Part shown: positions 6,890 to 12,896 of the stretch, in pieces
Layout of the letters: each line of letters opens with the position of its first letter
Numbering within the stretch: the first letter of the stretch is position 1
Assembly (NCBI GenBank): GCA_020721745.1
Contig: DYMC01000046.1
Span: 1,382-14,277, forward strand
Reading direction: 5' to 3'
DNA: 12,896 nt
DNA from: Lentisphaera sp.
Lineage (GTDB): Bacteria; Verrucomicrobiota; Lentisphaeria; Victivallales; GWF2-50-93
Program-made: the position numbers and the translations under genes
The notes under the pieces: generated by a model
What the model was told of the DNA's origin: nothing
Database searches by the model: none
What the model saw: the letters and a program-made list of their open reading frames with translations, nothing else

Positions 6890-7933
6890 ATGATAATCGT
6901 CTTCAAACCACATACGCCCGAAGAGAAGGTGAACGAGATATCCGGGATAATCACAAAGCTCGGATACGAACCCAGAGTGATAAGAGGAGTTGAGAACACC
7001 GTGATCGGCGCCGTCGGCGACGAGCAGATGCACAGGTCGCTGGAATTGCTCAAGTCGTTCAGCTTCATCGAGGATGTCATTCCCATACAGAAGCGCTACA
7101 AACTGGCGAGCAGGGAGTATCATCCAGGCGACAGTTTCGCCATGATAGGGGAGCAGAAGCTCGGAGCCGGGACTTTCCAGATGATAGCCGGCCCCTGCGC
7201 AGTGGAGAGCCTCGAGCAGGTCATGAGAACAGCAAAGGACGTTTCGTCCGCAGGGGCCAGGATACTGCGCGGCGGCGCCTATAAGCCGAGGACAAGCCCA
7301 TACGACTTCCAAGGACTTGGCGACGAAGGGGTCGAAATTCTCAAGCAGGTTAAGAAGGAGACCGGGATGCCCGTGGTAACCGAGGTGGTGGGGGTGACCC
7401 ACATCGAGAAGGTCGCCGAAGTGGCCGACTGCTTCCAGATTGGGGCGAGAAACTGCCAGAACTACCATCTCCTCGAAAGGATAGCCCCGGTCGGGAAACC
7501 CGTGCTCCTGAAGCGCGGCCCCGCATCCACGATAGAGGAATGGCTTTCGTCCGCGGAATACCTCCTTGTGAACGGATGCCCAAACGTGATCCTCTGCGAG
7601 AGGGGGATAAGGACTTTCGAGACCGCCACCAGAAACACGCTGGATCTCGGCGCTGTCGCCGTGGCGAAAAGGGAGAGCCACCTGCCCGTGGTGGTGGACC
7701 CGAGCCATGCGGCCGGCAAGGCGGACCTCGTCCTGCCTCTCGCCCGGGCCGCCGTCGCCTGCGGGGCGGACGGACTGATAGTCGAAACGCATCCGAATCC
7801 GGTCGAGGCGTGCAGCGACGCATCCCAGCAGATACCGTCGGCGAAGTTCAAGGAATTCATGGACGCCATAACCCCCATCGTCGAACTGATGGGAAAAATC
7901 CCAAAACCACATTTCGACTTCGAGAAAAAATGA
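6890..7933 (+). CDS. aroF: 3-deoxy-7-phosphoheptulonate synthase (DAHP synthase, class I-beta)
   Basis: Condenses phosphoenolpyruvate with erythrose-4-phosphate, the first step of the shikimate/aromatic amino acid pathway. The 347 residues begin with a ferredoxin-like regulatory domain (about 1-70, opening MIIVFKPHTPEEKV), as in the Thermotoga-type enzymes, where it binds Tyr/Phe. The barrel follows with GPCAVES (101-107, metal-ligand Cys103), RGGAYKPRTSPYDFQG (127-142), IGARN (184-188), LKRG (207-210), CERGIRTFE (236-244), DPSHAAG (270-276, His273) and ETHP (299-302). The ATG at 6890 starts exactly at the ferredoxin-like domain; the longer open frame upstream runs antisense through ppx and is not real. 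The stop overlaps the next gene as ATGA. The symbol aroF follows common usage for this subfamily. Confidence 0.94.
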   Translation: MIIVFKPHTPEEKVNEISGIITKLGYEPRVIRGVENTVIGAVGDEQMHRSLELLKSFSFIEDVIPIQKRYKLASREYHPGDSFAMIGEQKLGAGTFQMIAGPCAVESLEQVMRTAKDVSSAGARILRGGAYKPRTSPYDFQGLGDEGVEILKQVKKETGMPVVTEVVGVTHIEKVAEVADCFQIGARNCQNYHLLERIAPVGKPVLLKRGPASTIEEWLSSAEYLLVNGCPNVILCERGIRTFETATRNTLDLGAVAVAKRESHLPVVVDPSHAAGKADLVLPLARAAVACGADGLIVETHPNPVEACSDASQQIPSAKFKEFMDAITPIVELMGKIPKPHFDFEKK

Positions 7934-8493
7934 AGGATGACCGCCCATGGAAGGTGAACGGGTCGAGAGAGCTTCTACAGACAAGGCTCTTCTCGGTCCA
8001 CGAGGAGAAATCCGTATGCCCGAGAAACGGCAGGGAGGGTAACTTCCTCCTCTTCCGCTTCGGAGACTGGGTCAACGTCGTGGCGGTGACCGGCAAGGAC
8101 GAGATACTCCTGATACGCCAGTTCAGACACGGGAACAAGAGGCCAGAGATAGAGATACCCGGCGGACTGATAGACAGCACCGACAAGAACCCCGTGGAGG
8201 CCGGGATGAGGGAACTATTGGAGGAGACCGGATACAGCGGGGAGAATCCGACGCTGATGGCATCCGTCTATCCAAATCCCGCGATACAGAACAATCTCTG
8301 CCACACCGTCCTGGTCCGGAACGCGGTGAAGACAGGTGAAACCGCCCTCGAGGACTGCGAGGACATAGAGAGCTTTCTGGTGCCGGAGAGCCGGATCGAG
8401 GGCATGATAGCTGACGGGCTGATCAGCCACTCGCTGGTCCTCAACGCGCTTCAAATATATCTGTTGAAGAAGAAAAGGGGGATGACTGCATGA
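7930..8493 (+). CDS. NUDIX hydrolase (ADP-ribose pyrophosphatase-like)
   Basis: A 187-residue NUDIX pyrophosphohydrolase. The Nudix helix runs from GGLIDSTD (78-85) to RELLEETGY (94-102). The usual Glu after GX5 is Asp85, and eight rather than seven residues separate it from Arg94, so the box is slightly non-canonical. The metal-binding REXXEE part is intact. The VYPNPAIQNN segment (113-122) and the N-terminal beta-rich region resemble the ADP-ribose pyrophosphatase group, but the substrate is not certain. The ATG at 7930 overlaps the DAHP synthase stop (ATGA), showing coupling. Any longer frame would run through the DAHP synthase gene. Its own stop overlaps the next ATG in the same way. Confidence 0.88.
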   Translation: MKDDRPWKVNGSRELLQTRLFSVHEEKSVCPRNGREGNFLLFRFGDWVNVVAVTGKDEILLIRQFRHGNKRPEIEIPGGLIDSTDKNPVEAGMRELLEETGYSGENPTLMASVYPNPAIQNNLCHTVLVRNAVKTGETALEDCEDIESFLVPESRIEGMIADGLISHSLVLNALQIYLLKKKRGMTA

Positions 8494-8750
8494 AGAGCTC
8501 GTTTGAACTGGCGATGGAGCGGCTTGGCGGCATAAGGGATCTGCCTCCGGAAAAGAAGAAGCTGATCGCCGAGATAGAATCCAAGTTCAAGGCAAAGATC
8601 GCGCAGGCCGAAATGTCTGCACAGGACAAAATCAGGAAATGCACAACACCGGATGAGATCGAGACGATCAGATCCGCCCTCGCCTCGGAACTCGCATCCC
8701 TCAGGGAGAAGTCCGAGCGTGAGAAGGAAAAGGCCAGATCGCAGGCATGA
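8490..8750 (+). CDS. Small charged coiled-coil protein of unknown function
   Basis: An 86-residue protein, highly charged (Lys/Glu-rich) and almost wholly predicted helical. The N-terminal SSFELAMERLGG is followed by heptad-like helices at about 18-45 and 52-84. There is no signal peptide or membrane segment. The ATG overlaps the NUDIX stop as ATGA, and AGGGGG lies upstream with 7 nt spacing, so expression as the third gene of the aroF-NUDIX operon is well supported. I recall similar short proteins opening with SSYELAMERL in Verrucomicrobia/Lentisphaerae-type genomes, but I cannot name a family or a function. Confidence 0.8.
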   Translation: MKSSFELAMERLGGIRDLPPEKKKLIAEIESKFKAKIAQAEMSAQDKIRKCTTPDEIETIRSALASELASLREKSEREKEKARSQA

Positions 8751-8753
8751 TCT

Positions 8754-8767
8754 GGTGCCGTGGCACC
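8754..8767. other. Hairpin after the coiled-coil gene
   Basis: GGTGCC-GT-GGCACC begins 4 nt after the stop of the 86-residue gene. It is a strong stem but no U tract follows, so an intrinsic terminator is doubtful. A weaker stem, GAACGT (8775-8780) with ACGTTC (8792-8797), comes next. Confidence 0.4.
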
Positions 8768-8827
8768 TTGCAGTGAACGTTCGGTGAAAGGACGTTCTCC
8801 TCTGAATATTAACTTCCGGATGTGGGT

Positions 8828-8894
8828 GTAAGAGTTCAACAAACCTCGTCGTTCTTTAGACTTTACAAAGTCCACGTCTTTGCTGAACTCTTAC
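8828..8894. repeat. 67-bp palindromic element, copy 1
   Basis: Perfect terminal arms GTAAGAGTTCA (8828-8838) and TGAACTCTTAC (8884-8894) enclose an inner hairpin GACTTT-AC-AAAGTC (8859-8872). It aligns without gaps to the reverse complement of 12364-12430, identical at 46 of 67 positions, with compensating changes in the arms (three G-C/A-T pairs become A-T/T-A/A-T). No flanking direct repeat is visible. The family is not one I recognise. Confidence 0.75.
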
Positions 8895-8904
8895 TCGAGG
8901 TAAC

Positions 8905-9033
8905 TGCAAAACTCTTCTCGCGGGCATGGCAACACGTGATTTCATACGTGTCAAGAGCATGCCCCTCCACGCCGATTTTTGCGAAAAATCGGCGTAAAAT
9001 GGAGGGACGCGCTTGCGCGTCCGGAGTTTTGCA
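8905..9033. other. Multi-branch hairpin region, possible structured RNA or cruciform
   Basis: An outer stem TGCAAAACTC (8905-8914) / GAGTTTTGCA (9024-9033) closes three arms. Arm A is GGGCATG (8922-8928) / CATGCCC (8958-8964) with an inner ACACGT/ACGTGT stem (8932-8937/8946-8951). Arm B is CGCCGATTTTT-GCG-AAAAATCGGCG (8970-8994), extended by CCCTCCA/TGGAGGG (8963-8969/9000-9006). Arm C is GACGCGC-TT-GCGCGTC (9006-9021). Arms A and B compete for two bases, and B and C for one. This accounts for most of the 388-bp gap between 8751 and 9138; short open frames here are not convincing as genes. Confidence 0.55.
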
Positions 9034-9075
9034 ATTGGCTCACTCATAAAAAATGCAAGAACAAACAAAAATCTC

Positions 9076-9104
9076 TTGAAAAAGCAGTTCCAGCCCTGTA
9101 TATT
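9076..9104 (+). promoter_or_regulatory. Promoter of tRNA-Ser
   Basis: TTGAAA (9076-9081) and TATATT (9099-9104) are separated by 17 nt, placing the predicted start near 9111, about 28 nt upstream of the mature tRNA. This is a good sigma70-type match in the right place. Confidence 0.65.
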
Positions 9105-9138
9105 CACTCCTTAAAGTTCAAGTTTTCCAGTCTTTCCC

Positions 9139-9452
<314 letters not shown>

Positions 9453-9464
9453 ATTCTTTTTTAT

Positions 9465-9486
9465 GCGTTTTCATTCGAGAAAACGC
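9465..9486. other. 8-bp hairpin after the tRNA repeats
   Basis: GCGTTTTC (9465-9472), loop ATTCGA, GAAAACGC (9479-9486). A T run (9456-9461) lies on its 5' side reading rightward, so it does not have the order of an intrinsic terminator for the tRNA transcript, although the T run alone might aid termination. Positions 9487-9582 show no other feature. Confidence 0.4.
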
Positions 9487-9582
9487 CATCCCATAGACTC
9501 CACAAAAGCGCCCGGATTTTACCCCATTTTCTTGGCTTTTCTAAACAGAGTGGTATACTGTTTGGCATCCCACGATGCATGT

Positions 9583-10242
9583 TCATTTCAGTGTATTCGA
9601 AAGCAGGGGATAAACCTCGCCTCTTCCTGAGCCGGGGTCGTAGTCTATTATGACAGCCTCCTTATGGGGGACGTTCCTGACATTGCATATGCTCGCGTTC
9701 ACATATAAGGTGCCGTTGACCTCTTTCCAGCCATAGCCCTCATGTATGTGTCCGAATATGTGGAGCTTCGGCCTGACAGTCTTCAGGCGCTCGGCAAGCT
9801 CGTGGCAACCGCAATGATGTCTCTCATTGTTCACATCGAGTATCCCATAAGGCGGACCGTGGGTTATTAGAATATCAGTGTCGCTCGGGATTTTAGCCCA
9901 GACCGTCTTCAACTCCGGACGGTCGAGGTTGAATGCCCAGTCAAAAAAGCGCGGCTGCCAGGGCGAGCCGTAGAATTTCAGTCCCATGACCGTGACCGAC
10001 GAGTCCATCAGGTAAAGACAGTCCTTCAACTCGCCGGCAGCTTCGGGATGTCTTTCGAGGATGAAGTCGTGATTGCCCGCAATCAGAACCTTGTGCTTGT
10101 GTGGCAGCCCTCTGAAAAAAACGTTCAGAGAAGATATCTGTTCGCCGTATGTCCAATCCCCGGCAACGACAAGTATGTCCCCATCCGGGATGCTTATCCT
10201 CCGGTGCTGTCCGTGCGTGTCGGATATGGCCACGATTCTCAT
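9583..10242 (-). CDS. Calcineurin-like metallophosphoesterase (MPPED/239FB-like)
   Basis: A 219-residue protein with the two-metal phosphoesterase motif set: SDTHG (7-11, Asp8 and His10), AGDW (27-30), GNHD (56-59), THGPP (127-131) and GHIH (164-167). The spacing and the THGPPYGILD segment resemble the MPPED1/2 (class III cyclic nucleotide phosphodiesterase-like) branch, but the substrate is unknown. AGGGA upstream of the ATG is a usable SD. It lies 49 bp downstream of the AbiEii stop on the same strand, so it could ride on the abiE transcript. Whether it belongs to that cassette or is older chromosomal sequence cannot be decided here. Confidence 0.87.
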   Translation of the reverse strand: MRIVAISDTHGQHRRISIPDGDILVVAGDWTYGEQISSLNVFFRGLPHKHKVLIAGNHDFILERHPEAAGELKDCLYLMDSSVTVMGLKFYGSPWQPRFFDWAFNLDRPELKTVWAKIPSDTDILITHGPPYGILDVNNERHHCGCHELAERLKTVRPKLHIFGHIHEGYGWKEVNGTLYVNASICNVRNVPHKEAVIIDYDPGSGRGEVYPLLSNTLK

Positions 10243-10291
10243 AATATTCCCTATGCCTGTCCACCATTGACTAATGATATTGAGAACAGGA

Positions 10292-11311
10292 TTATTTGCT
10301 CTTTTTTCTCATTCTTTCTTCAAGATTCTTCAATATGTCCAAAATTTCCTCAAAACTCCGTTTCGTTCCAAATATCATTTCTTGCATCCTTGAATAATCA
10401 TCCCTAAGAGATGCAAATCTGTATTCAGGGGGTAACAACTTGATGGTATCCGGCATTGCATTCTCATACTGCGCCCAACCACAGCGAAAAAACATCTTCT
10501 TGTGTTCGATCACTCTTTGAAGTAAATGAGTGTCAACAAGCGCCTCTGCACAAAACTTTGTGGTGGAAAGCATTGCAAGATCATAGTAGTGTCTAGAATA
10601 ACGAACAGGTGTCGGACTGTCCTTTTGACGATTAGCCTCCTGATGAAGTATCGTTGCTTTCTCCCAGAATGTTCTTTTCGCGGAAAGCACTCTCACCAAA
10701 GTTTCAGCATTTTTAAAAACTTTTGGGAAGCTTTCTGCAGAATATGGTCTGATCACCCTGTTCTCGCACGGCCAAGTGTCCGACCTCACACCGAACTCTA
10801 TTTTAACGAAAGGGCTTACATAGTCCAGCTTCTCTGTCGCAACAGGATAATAGAACAAAAGGGTCAGCCCGTCTTTTGCGGTTTCATCGGGAATCAAACT
10901 CCACTCCATATCACTTATGACTTCATTAAATTCCTTCTTGAGTCCGTCGAGGACGCTTCCTTGCACCTTGCTGGCGGCGATCTCCGTCATCTCGTCAATG
11001 ACAGATTCGCGCTTCTTGCGGTTCTCTATCTTGTCGGGATTCTTGTCGGCAGAAAATCCGAGCAATTCCCTTCCGATAGTGATGTCTATATCCTCGGAGA
11101 ATCTCTTTATGACATCAAAGACTTTTGAGAGGCTTGTACCTCCTTTAAATATAAGATGTCCTTGCAAGAAAGAATACGTGAACAGTTTCGACAAAGTCCA
11201 ACAGACCCAGAAATCCTTTTCAACCATCATAGGATGCATTCCGTTTGACAATGCCGTTTGAACAAACAATTCCCTGCGATCTTGAGCACTGGATATCGCC
11301 ACATTGTCCAT
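10292..11311 (-). CDS. AbiEii-type nucleotidyltransferase toxin
   Basis: The toxin half of a type IV (AbiE) toxin-antitoxin/abortive-infection pair, 339 residues. Nucleotidyltransferase-fold motifs are FKGGTSLSK (55-63) and RFSEDIDI (70-77, metal-binding Asp74/Asp76), then KIEFG (170-174), AKRTFWEKATILH (211-223) and RYSRHYYDLAML (237-248). All are typical of the AbiEii/AbiGii family (PF08843). Related enzymes add nucleotides to tRNA acceptor ends and arrest growth. The ATG shares its A with the stop of the upstream antitoxin gene (TAATG). The gene looks richer in A and T than the left-hand genes, consistent with horizontal acquisition. The motifs are complete, so it should be active. Confidence 0.9.
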   Translation of the reverse strand: MDNVAISSAQDRRELFVQTALSNGMHPMMVEKDFWVCWTLSKLFTYSFLQGHLIFKGGTSLSKVFDVIKRFSEDIDITIGRELLGFSADKNPDKIENRKKRESVIDEMTEIAASKVQGSVLDGLKKEFNEVISDMEWSLIPDETAKDGLTLLFYYPVATEKLDYVSPFVKIEFGVRSDTWPCENRVIRPYSAESFPKVFKNAETLVRVLSAKRTFWEKATILHQEANRQKDSPTPVRYSRHYYDLAMLSTTKFCAEALVDTHLLQRVIEHKKMFFRCGWAQYENAMPDTIKLLPPEYRFASLRDDYSRMQEMIFGTKRSFEEILDILKNLEERMRKKSK

Positions 11312-11928
11312 TATATGTCCTCATATTTAGTGCTTATAGCGCGTTTTATCGTTTCATATATCCATGTTTCAAAATACTTTGAAGTCCGCAAAAGTTTCAT
11401 GCATTCTTTTCGGGACAATTTGGATATTGACCTCGCAATCGCAATTTCACTTACTCCATTTTTCCCCATGAATCGGATCGCAGACGGCAACATGACCGAA
11501 ATTTCATTTTTTACACCAAGCTTTCCTGGCGGAACATTTTGGAATCTTATCACGGAATTCCCGATCTTGACCTGTCTATTCCTTCCGTCGGTATGATATA
11601 CTACTTTCGAAGGAACTTGCTCTGACAACCCCAGCATATTCGCCGACAATGCCCCAGATGGCTGTATCTTGACTCCAAGTCTCCTCGCAATAGCCTTTGC
11701 AATCTGATCATATGACGGACTCATTTCTTGATCAAGAACTGCACTGAATCGAGGAAGATGATAAATCCCCCTCGCCACTCTTCTGATATCCCCAGCCTTC
11801 ACCATTCTGCCAAGGGCTTGATCAACAGCCGCCCTACGACCAAAATCCAAAAAATCCTTGTTGCACCAAACATGTGTTTTAGGACATTTCTGCATCCTGA
11901 ATCGTATTTTATCGTCTATGCTTCTCAT
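11311..11928 (-). CDS. AbiEi-like antitoxin/transcriptional regulator (DUF6088 type)
   Basis: A 205-residue protein directly upstream of, and overlapping by one base, the AbiEii toxin. The N-terminal region (about 20-60) reads as a winged helix-turn-helix, with VDQALGRMVKAGDIRRVARGIYHLP-like order: helix, then the recognition wing. The remainder (about 70-205) fits the AbiEi/DUF6088 C-terminal domain. AbiEi antitoxins neutralise the toxin without stable binding and repress their own promoter. A perfect 9-bp inverted repeat lies in the promoter just upstream, as expected for autoregulation. The start is set by AGGAGG five nt before the ATG. The family name comes from motif recognition and the partner gene, and is less certain than the toxin call. 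Confidence 0.83.
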   Translation of the reverse strand: MRSIDDKIRFRMQKCPKTHVWCNKDFLDFGRRAAVDQALGRMVKAGDIRRVARGIYHLPRFSAVLDQEMSPSYDQIAKAIARRLGVKIQPSGALSANMLGLSEQVPSKVVYHTDGRNRQVKIGNSVIRFQNVPPGKLGVKNEISVMLPSAIRFMGKNGVSEIAIARSISKLSRKECMKLLRTSKYFETWIYETIKRAISTKYEDI

Positions 11929-11933
11929 ATCTT

Positions 11934-11979
11934 CCTCCTATTATGTCAGAAATACTATATCTCTTTTCTGACATTTCAA
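11934..11979 (-). promoter_or_regulatory. abiE promoter, operator and SD
   Basis: On the minus strand TTGAAA (11979-11974) is followed at 16 nt by TAGTAT (11957-11952); TATAGT (11959-11954) is an alternative at 14 nt. A perfect inverted repeat, TGTCAGAAA (11944-11952) / TTTCTGACA (11965-11973) with a 12-nt spacer, brackets the -10 region. AGGAGG (11939-11934) is the SD. Repressor binding at the repeat would block the polymerase, fitting AbiEi autoregulation. Confidence 0.6.
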
Positions 11980-12091
11980 GCCGTGTTTCAATATTCCCAT
12001 GATCGAACGCAAAATGGAAACAACTATCCTAAATTGGCATCAAACCTTTTCCAACTAAAACAGGTTGACATAAATTGTCGAGTCGGGTGCA

Positions 12092-12164
12092 AGGTGTAAT
12101 AAAAGACTATATCATCTAGCAGGTGTAAAAAAAGACTATCCTGCTTATTTATGCTGTAAAAAAA
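12092..12164. repeat. Direct repeats of TGTAAAAAAAGACTAT type (possible IS end remnant)
   Basis: AGGTGTAATAAAAGACTAT (12092-12110) and AGGTGTAAAAAAAGACTAT (12121-12139) differ at one base, 29 bp apart. A third shorter copy, TGCTGTAAAAAAAGTTCC, starts near 12151. TTGACATAAATTGTCGAGT, just to the left, may be a fourth, weaker one. Spaced TGT...AAAAAGT-type repeats recall the multiply repeated ends of IS21-family elements, but no transposase is present. They could also be protein-binding iterons. Confidence 0.4.
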
Positions 12165-12238
12165 GTTCCACCGCCTCTGCCTCCCCCTTTTTGTGGCTTT
12201 TTACTCCTTCGCTCCGAGCCTCCTCAGGGACCCAGATG

Positions 12239-12279
12239 GTAGGAGTTCAGTAAACCACGTCATTTTACTGAACTCCTAC
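12239..12279. repeat. 41-bp palindromic element, internally deleted copy
   Basis: GTAGGAGTTCAGTAAA (12239-12254) and TTTACTGAACTCCTAC (12264-12279) form a perfect 16-bp inverted repeat with a 9-nt centre, CCACGTCAT. Its first 26 bases match positions 1-26 of the 8828-8894 copy at 21 of 26, and its last 15 match positions 53-67 at 13 of 15. It is therefore the 67-bp element minus exactly 26 internal bases. Confidence 0.75.
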
Positions 12280-12363
12280 ATATACAAAATACAAAAACAG
12301 TTTGAAACAATTGAAACACTTTACTCCTGACACGATAAAACATTGTTTTTGCATTTTGTTCAA

Positions 12364-12430
12364 GTAAATATTCACTGAAGACGTGAGCTCCGCAACGTCT
12401 CAAGAATGACGGGGTTCAGTGAATATTTAC
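12364..12430. repeat. 67-bp palindromic element, copy 2 (inverted orientation)
   Basis: GTAAATATTCACTGAA (12364-12379) and TTCAGTGAATATTTAC (12415-12430) form a perfect 16-bp inverted repeat. The 35-nt interior holds a smaller stem, AGACGT/ACGTCT (12379-12384/12395-12400). Its reverse complement aligns over its whole length with 8828-8894. Confidence 0.75.
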
Positions 12431-12451
12431 CCCAGATGGAGCCAAGCCCTT

Positions 12452-12802
12452 TCAGACTCCCGCCCGCCGCGTGATCTTCAAATTCGGCTTTTTCGTGGGA
12501 CTACCTGGGGGACCGTCCGGATAGTATAGAGAGTTGAAAGGACTTTGGGGATCGTATTCTGGATCAAGGTTGCCTCCCATTTTAATATAGAAGTCTAATA
12601 GTTCTCCTGAAATTCTGAATCTTTCCTCCGGAGTGAGGAACATCCACTCGAAACGTTCCTCGGTGAGATCGGGGAGCATTTTCTTCATTTCGGCGAACTC
12701 GGCCTCCTTCTTCTCGTCCAAATACGGGAGTATCTTGGCCAACTCCTCTTTTAACTTCTTAGTCGCGTAACAAATTGGAGACTTGACTGGAAAAAAGGTC
12801 AC
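12452..12802 (-). CDS. Hypothetical protein, 116 residues
   Basis: Not recognised as a named family. The frame opens with GTG at 12802. The protein has a charged helical middle (about 16-60, rich in Lys/Glu) and then LTPEERFRISGELLDFYIKMGGNLDPEYDPQSPFNS (about 56-91), which looks like a conserved core. The Pro-rich, basic tail (PPGSPTKKPNLKITRR) is probably disordered. There is no signal peptide or membrane span. The GTG start is not supported by an SD; a later TTG or ATG (for instance near residue 40) is possible, and the frame's first 15 residues are the least protein-like. The MITE-like element lies just beyond its 3' end. Confidence 0.6.
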   Translation of the reverse strand: MTFFPVKSPICYATKKLKEELAKILPYLDEKKEAEFAEMKKMLPDLTEERFEWMFLTPEERFRISGELLDFYIKMGGNLDPEYDPQSPFNSLYYPDGPPGSPTKKPNLKITRRAGV

Positions 12803-12850
12803 AAGGGTTCATTTTAACTTTGTCTAAAAAATTTAAAGAGAGGAACTCTT

Positions 12851-12896
12851 GTGAAAATAGAATACAGAATAAACTATAGTGATTTTCGCGGAGATT
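12851..12896 (+). CDS. Possible 5' end of a rightward gene (partial)
   Basis: GTG at 12851 opens a frame (KIEYRINYSDFRGD after the start) that stays open to the window edge. GAGAGGA upstream, with about 7 nt spacing, is a reasonable SD. It would be divergent from the 116-residue gene. Only 15 codons are visible, so this is tentative. Confidence 0.3.
   Translation, partial: MKIEYRINYSDFRGD

Larger units (their letters stand above)
12239..12430. mobile_element. MITE-like 192-bp element flanked by 8-9 bp direct repeats
   Basis: Bounded by a 41-bp palindrome at the left and a 67-bp palindrome at the right, whose outer ends are related inverted sequences (GTAGGAGTTCAGTAAA and GTAAATATTCACTGAA). 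CCCAGATG occurs immediately before (12231-12238) and immediately after (12431-12438), and a ninth base G also matches. The AT-rich interior has an inverted repeat, ACAAAATACAAAAACA (12284-12299) with TGTTTTTGCATTTTGT (12344-12359), pairing at 15 of 16 positions. There is no coding capacity. The flanks joined without the element would read GGGACCCAGATGGAGCC. Confidence 0.55.

Noticed and set aside
7540..7929. N-terminal extension of the NUDIX frame
   Set aside because: It overlaps the DAHP synthase gene in another frame and has low-complexity Arg/Gly content. The ATGA junction gives the proper start.
6848..7984. 378-codon minus-strand frame
   Set aside because: Antisense of the DAHP synthase gene. 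It has composition bias but no recognisable domain, and the sense gene has every motif.
8754..8767. Intrinsic terminator of the aroF operon
   Set aside because: The stem is good, but the sequence after it (TTGCAGTG) has no U tract.
8822..9107. Two short opposing frames across the hairpin region
   Set aside because: They cross palindromes and stems, have no SD and no protein-like features. The DNA structure explains the sequence better.
10526..11128. Plus-strand frame within the AbiEii gene
   Set aside because: Opposite strand of a gene with a complete motif set, and without an SD or homology signals.
12092..12164. CRISPR array
   Set aside because: Only two to three short AT-rich repeats, 29-31 bp start to start, leave spacers of about 10 bp. 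There is no cas gene and the repeats lack CRISPR-like form.

Overview
This window looks like chromosome from a SD-using, probably Gram-negative bacterium of middling to high GC. The Gram-negative reading rests on a periplasmic-type amidase and a possible lipoprotein thiol peroxidase. A small coiled-coil protein at 8490-8750 resembles, from memory, short proteins of Verrucomicrobia/Lentisphaerae/Kiritimatiellota relatives, so a PVC-type host is my weak guess. The clear SD (GGAGGG) before dapB argues against Bacteroidetes.

Left block (170-6759, all minus strand): housekeeping genes in two likely transcription units. The upstream unit is ppx/gppA - tpx - dapB. The downstream unit is glgC - thiD - N-acetylmuramoyl-L-alanine amidase - Ca2+/Na+ antiporter, with its own candidate promoter before glgC and stop/start overlaps at two junctions. 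A 13-bp palindrome, TGCGAAWTTCGCA, recurs inside these genes far more often than chance would give.

Middle block (6890-8750, plus strand, divergent from ppx): a class I-beta DAHP synthase (first step of the shikimate pathway), a NUDIX hydrolase and an 86-residue coiled-coil protein, chained by two ATGA overlaps.

Right block (8751-12896) is the accessory part. It holds 280 bp of dense hairpins, a tRNA-Ser(GCU) with a clear promoter, and two 111-bp tandem repeats. Each repeat carries the 3' end of the tRNA, with its T-loop split by a 51-bp insert. Next come a metallophosphoesterase and a type IV AbiE toxin-antitoxin pair with a promoter that contains an inverted repeat. After these lie IS-end-like direct repeats and a 192-bp MITE-like element flanked by 8-9 bp direct repeats, then a hypothetical gene and the start of a possible divergent gene.

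The least ordinary content is a family of small palindromic elements. Two 67-bp copies (8828-8894 and 12364-12430) align without gaps, and a 41-bp copy (12239-12279) matches the 67-bp form with exactly 26 bp removed. Together with the 13-mer palindrome and the tRNA-derived tandem repeat, these are repeat systems I cannot assign to a named family. No CRISPR array, transposase, integrase or rRNA is visible.
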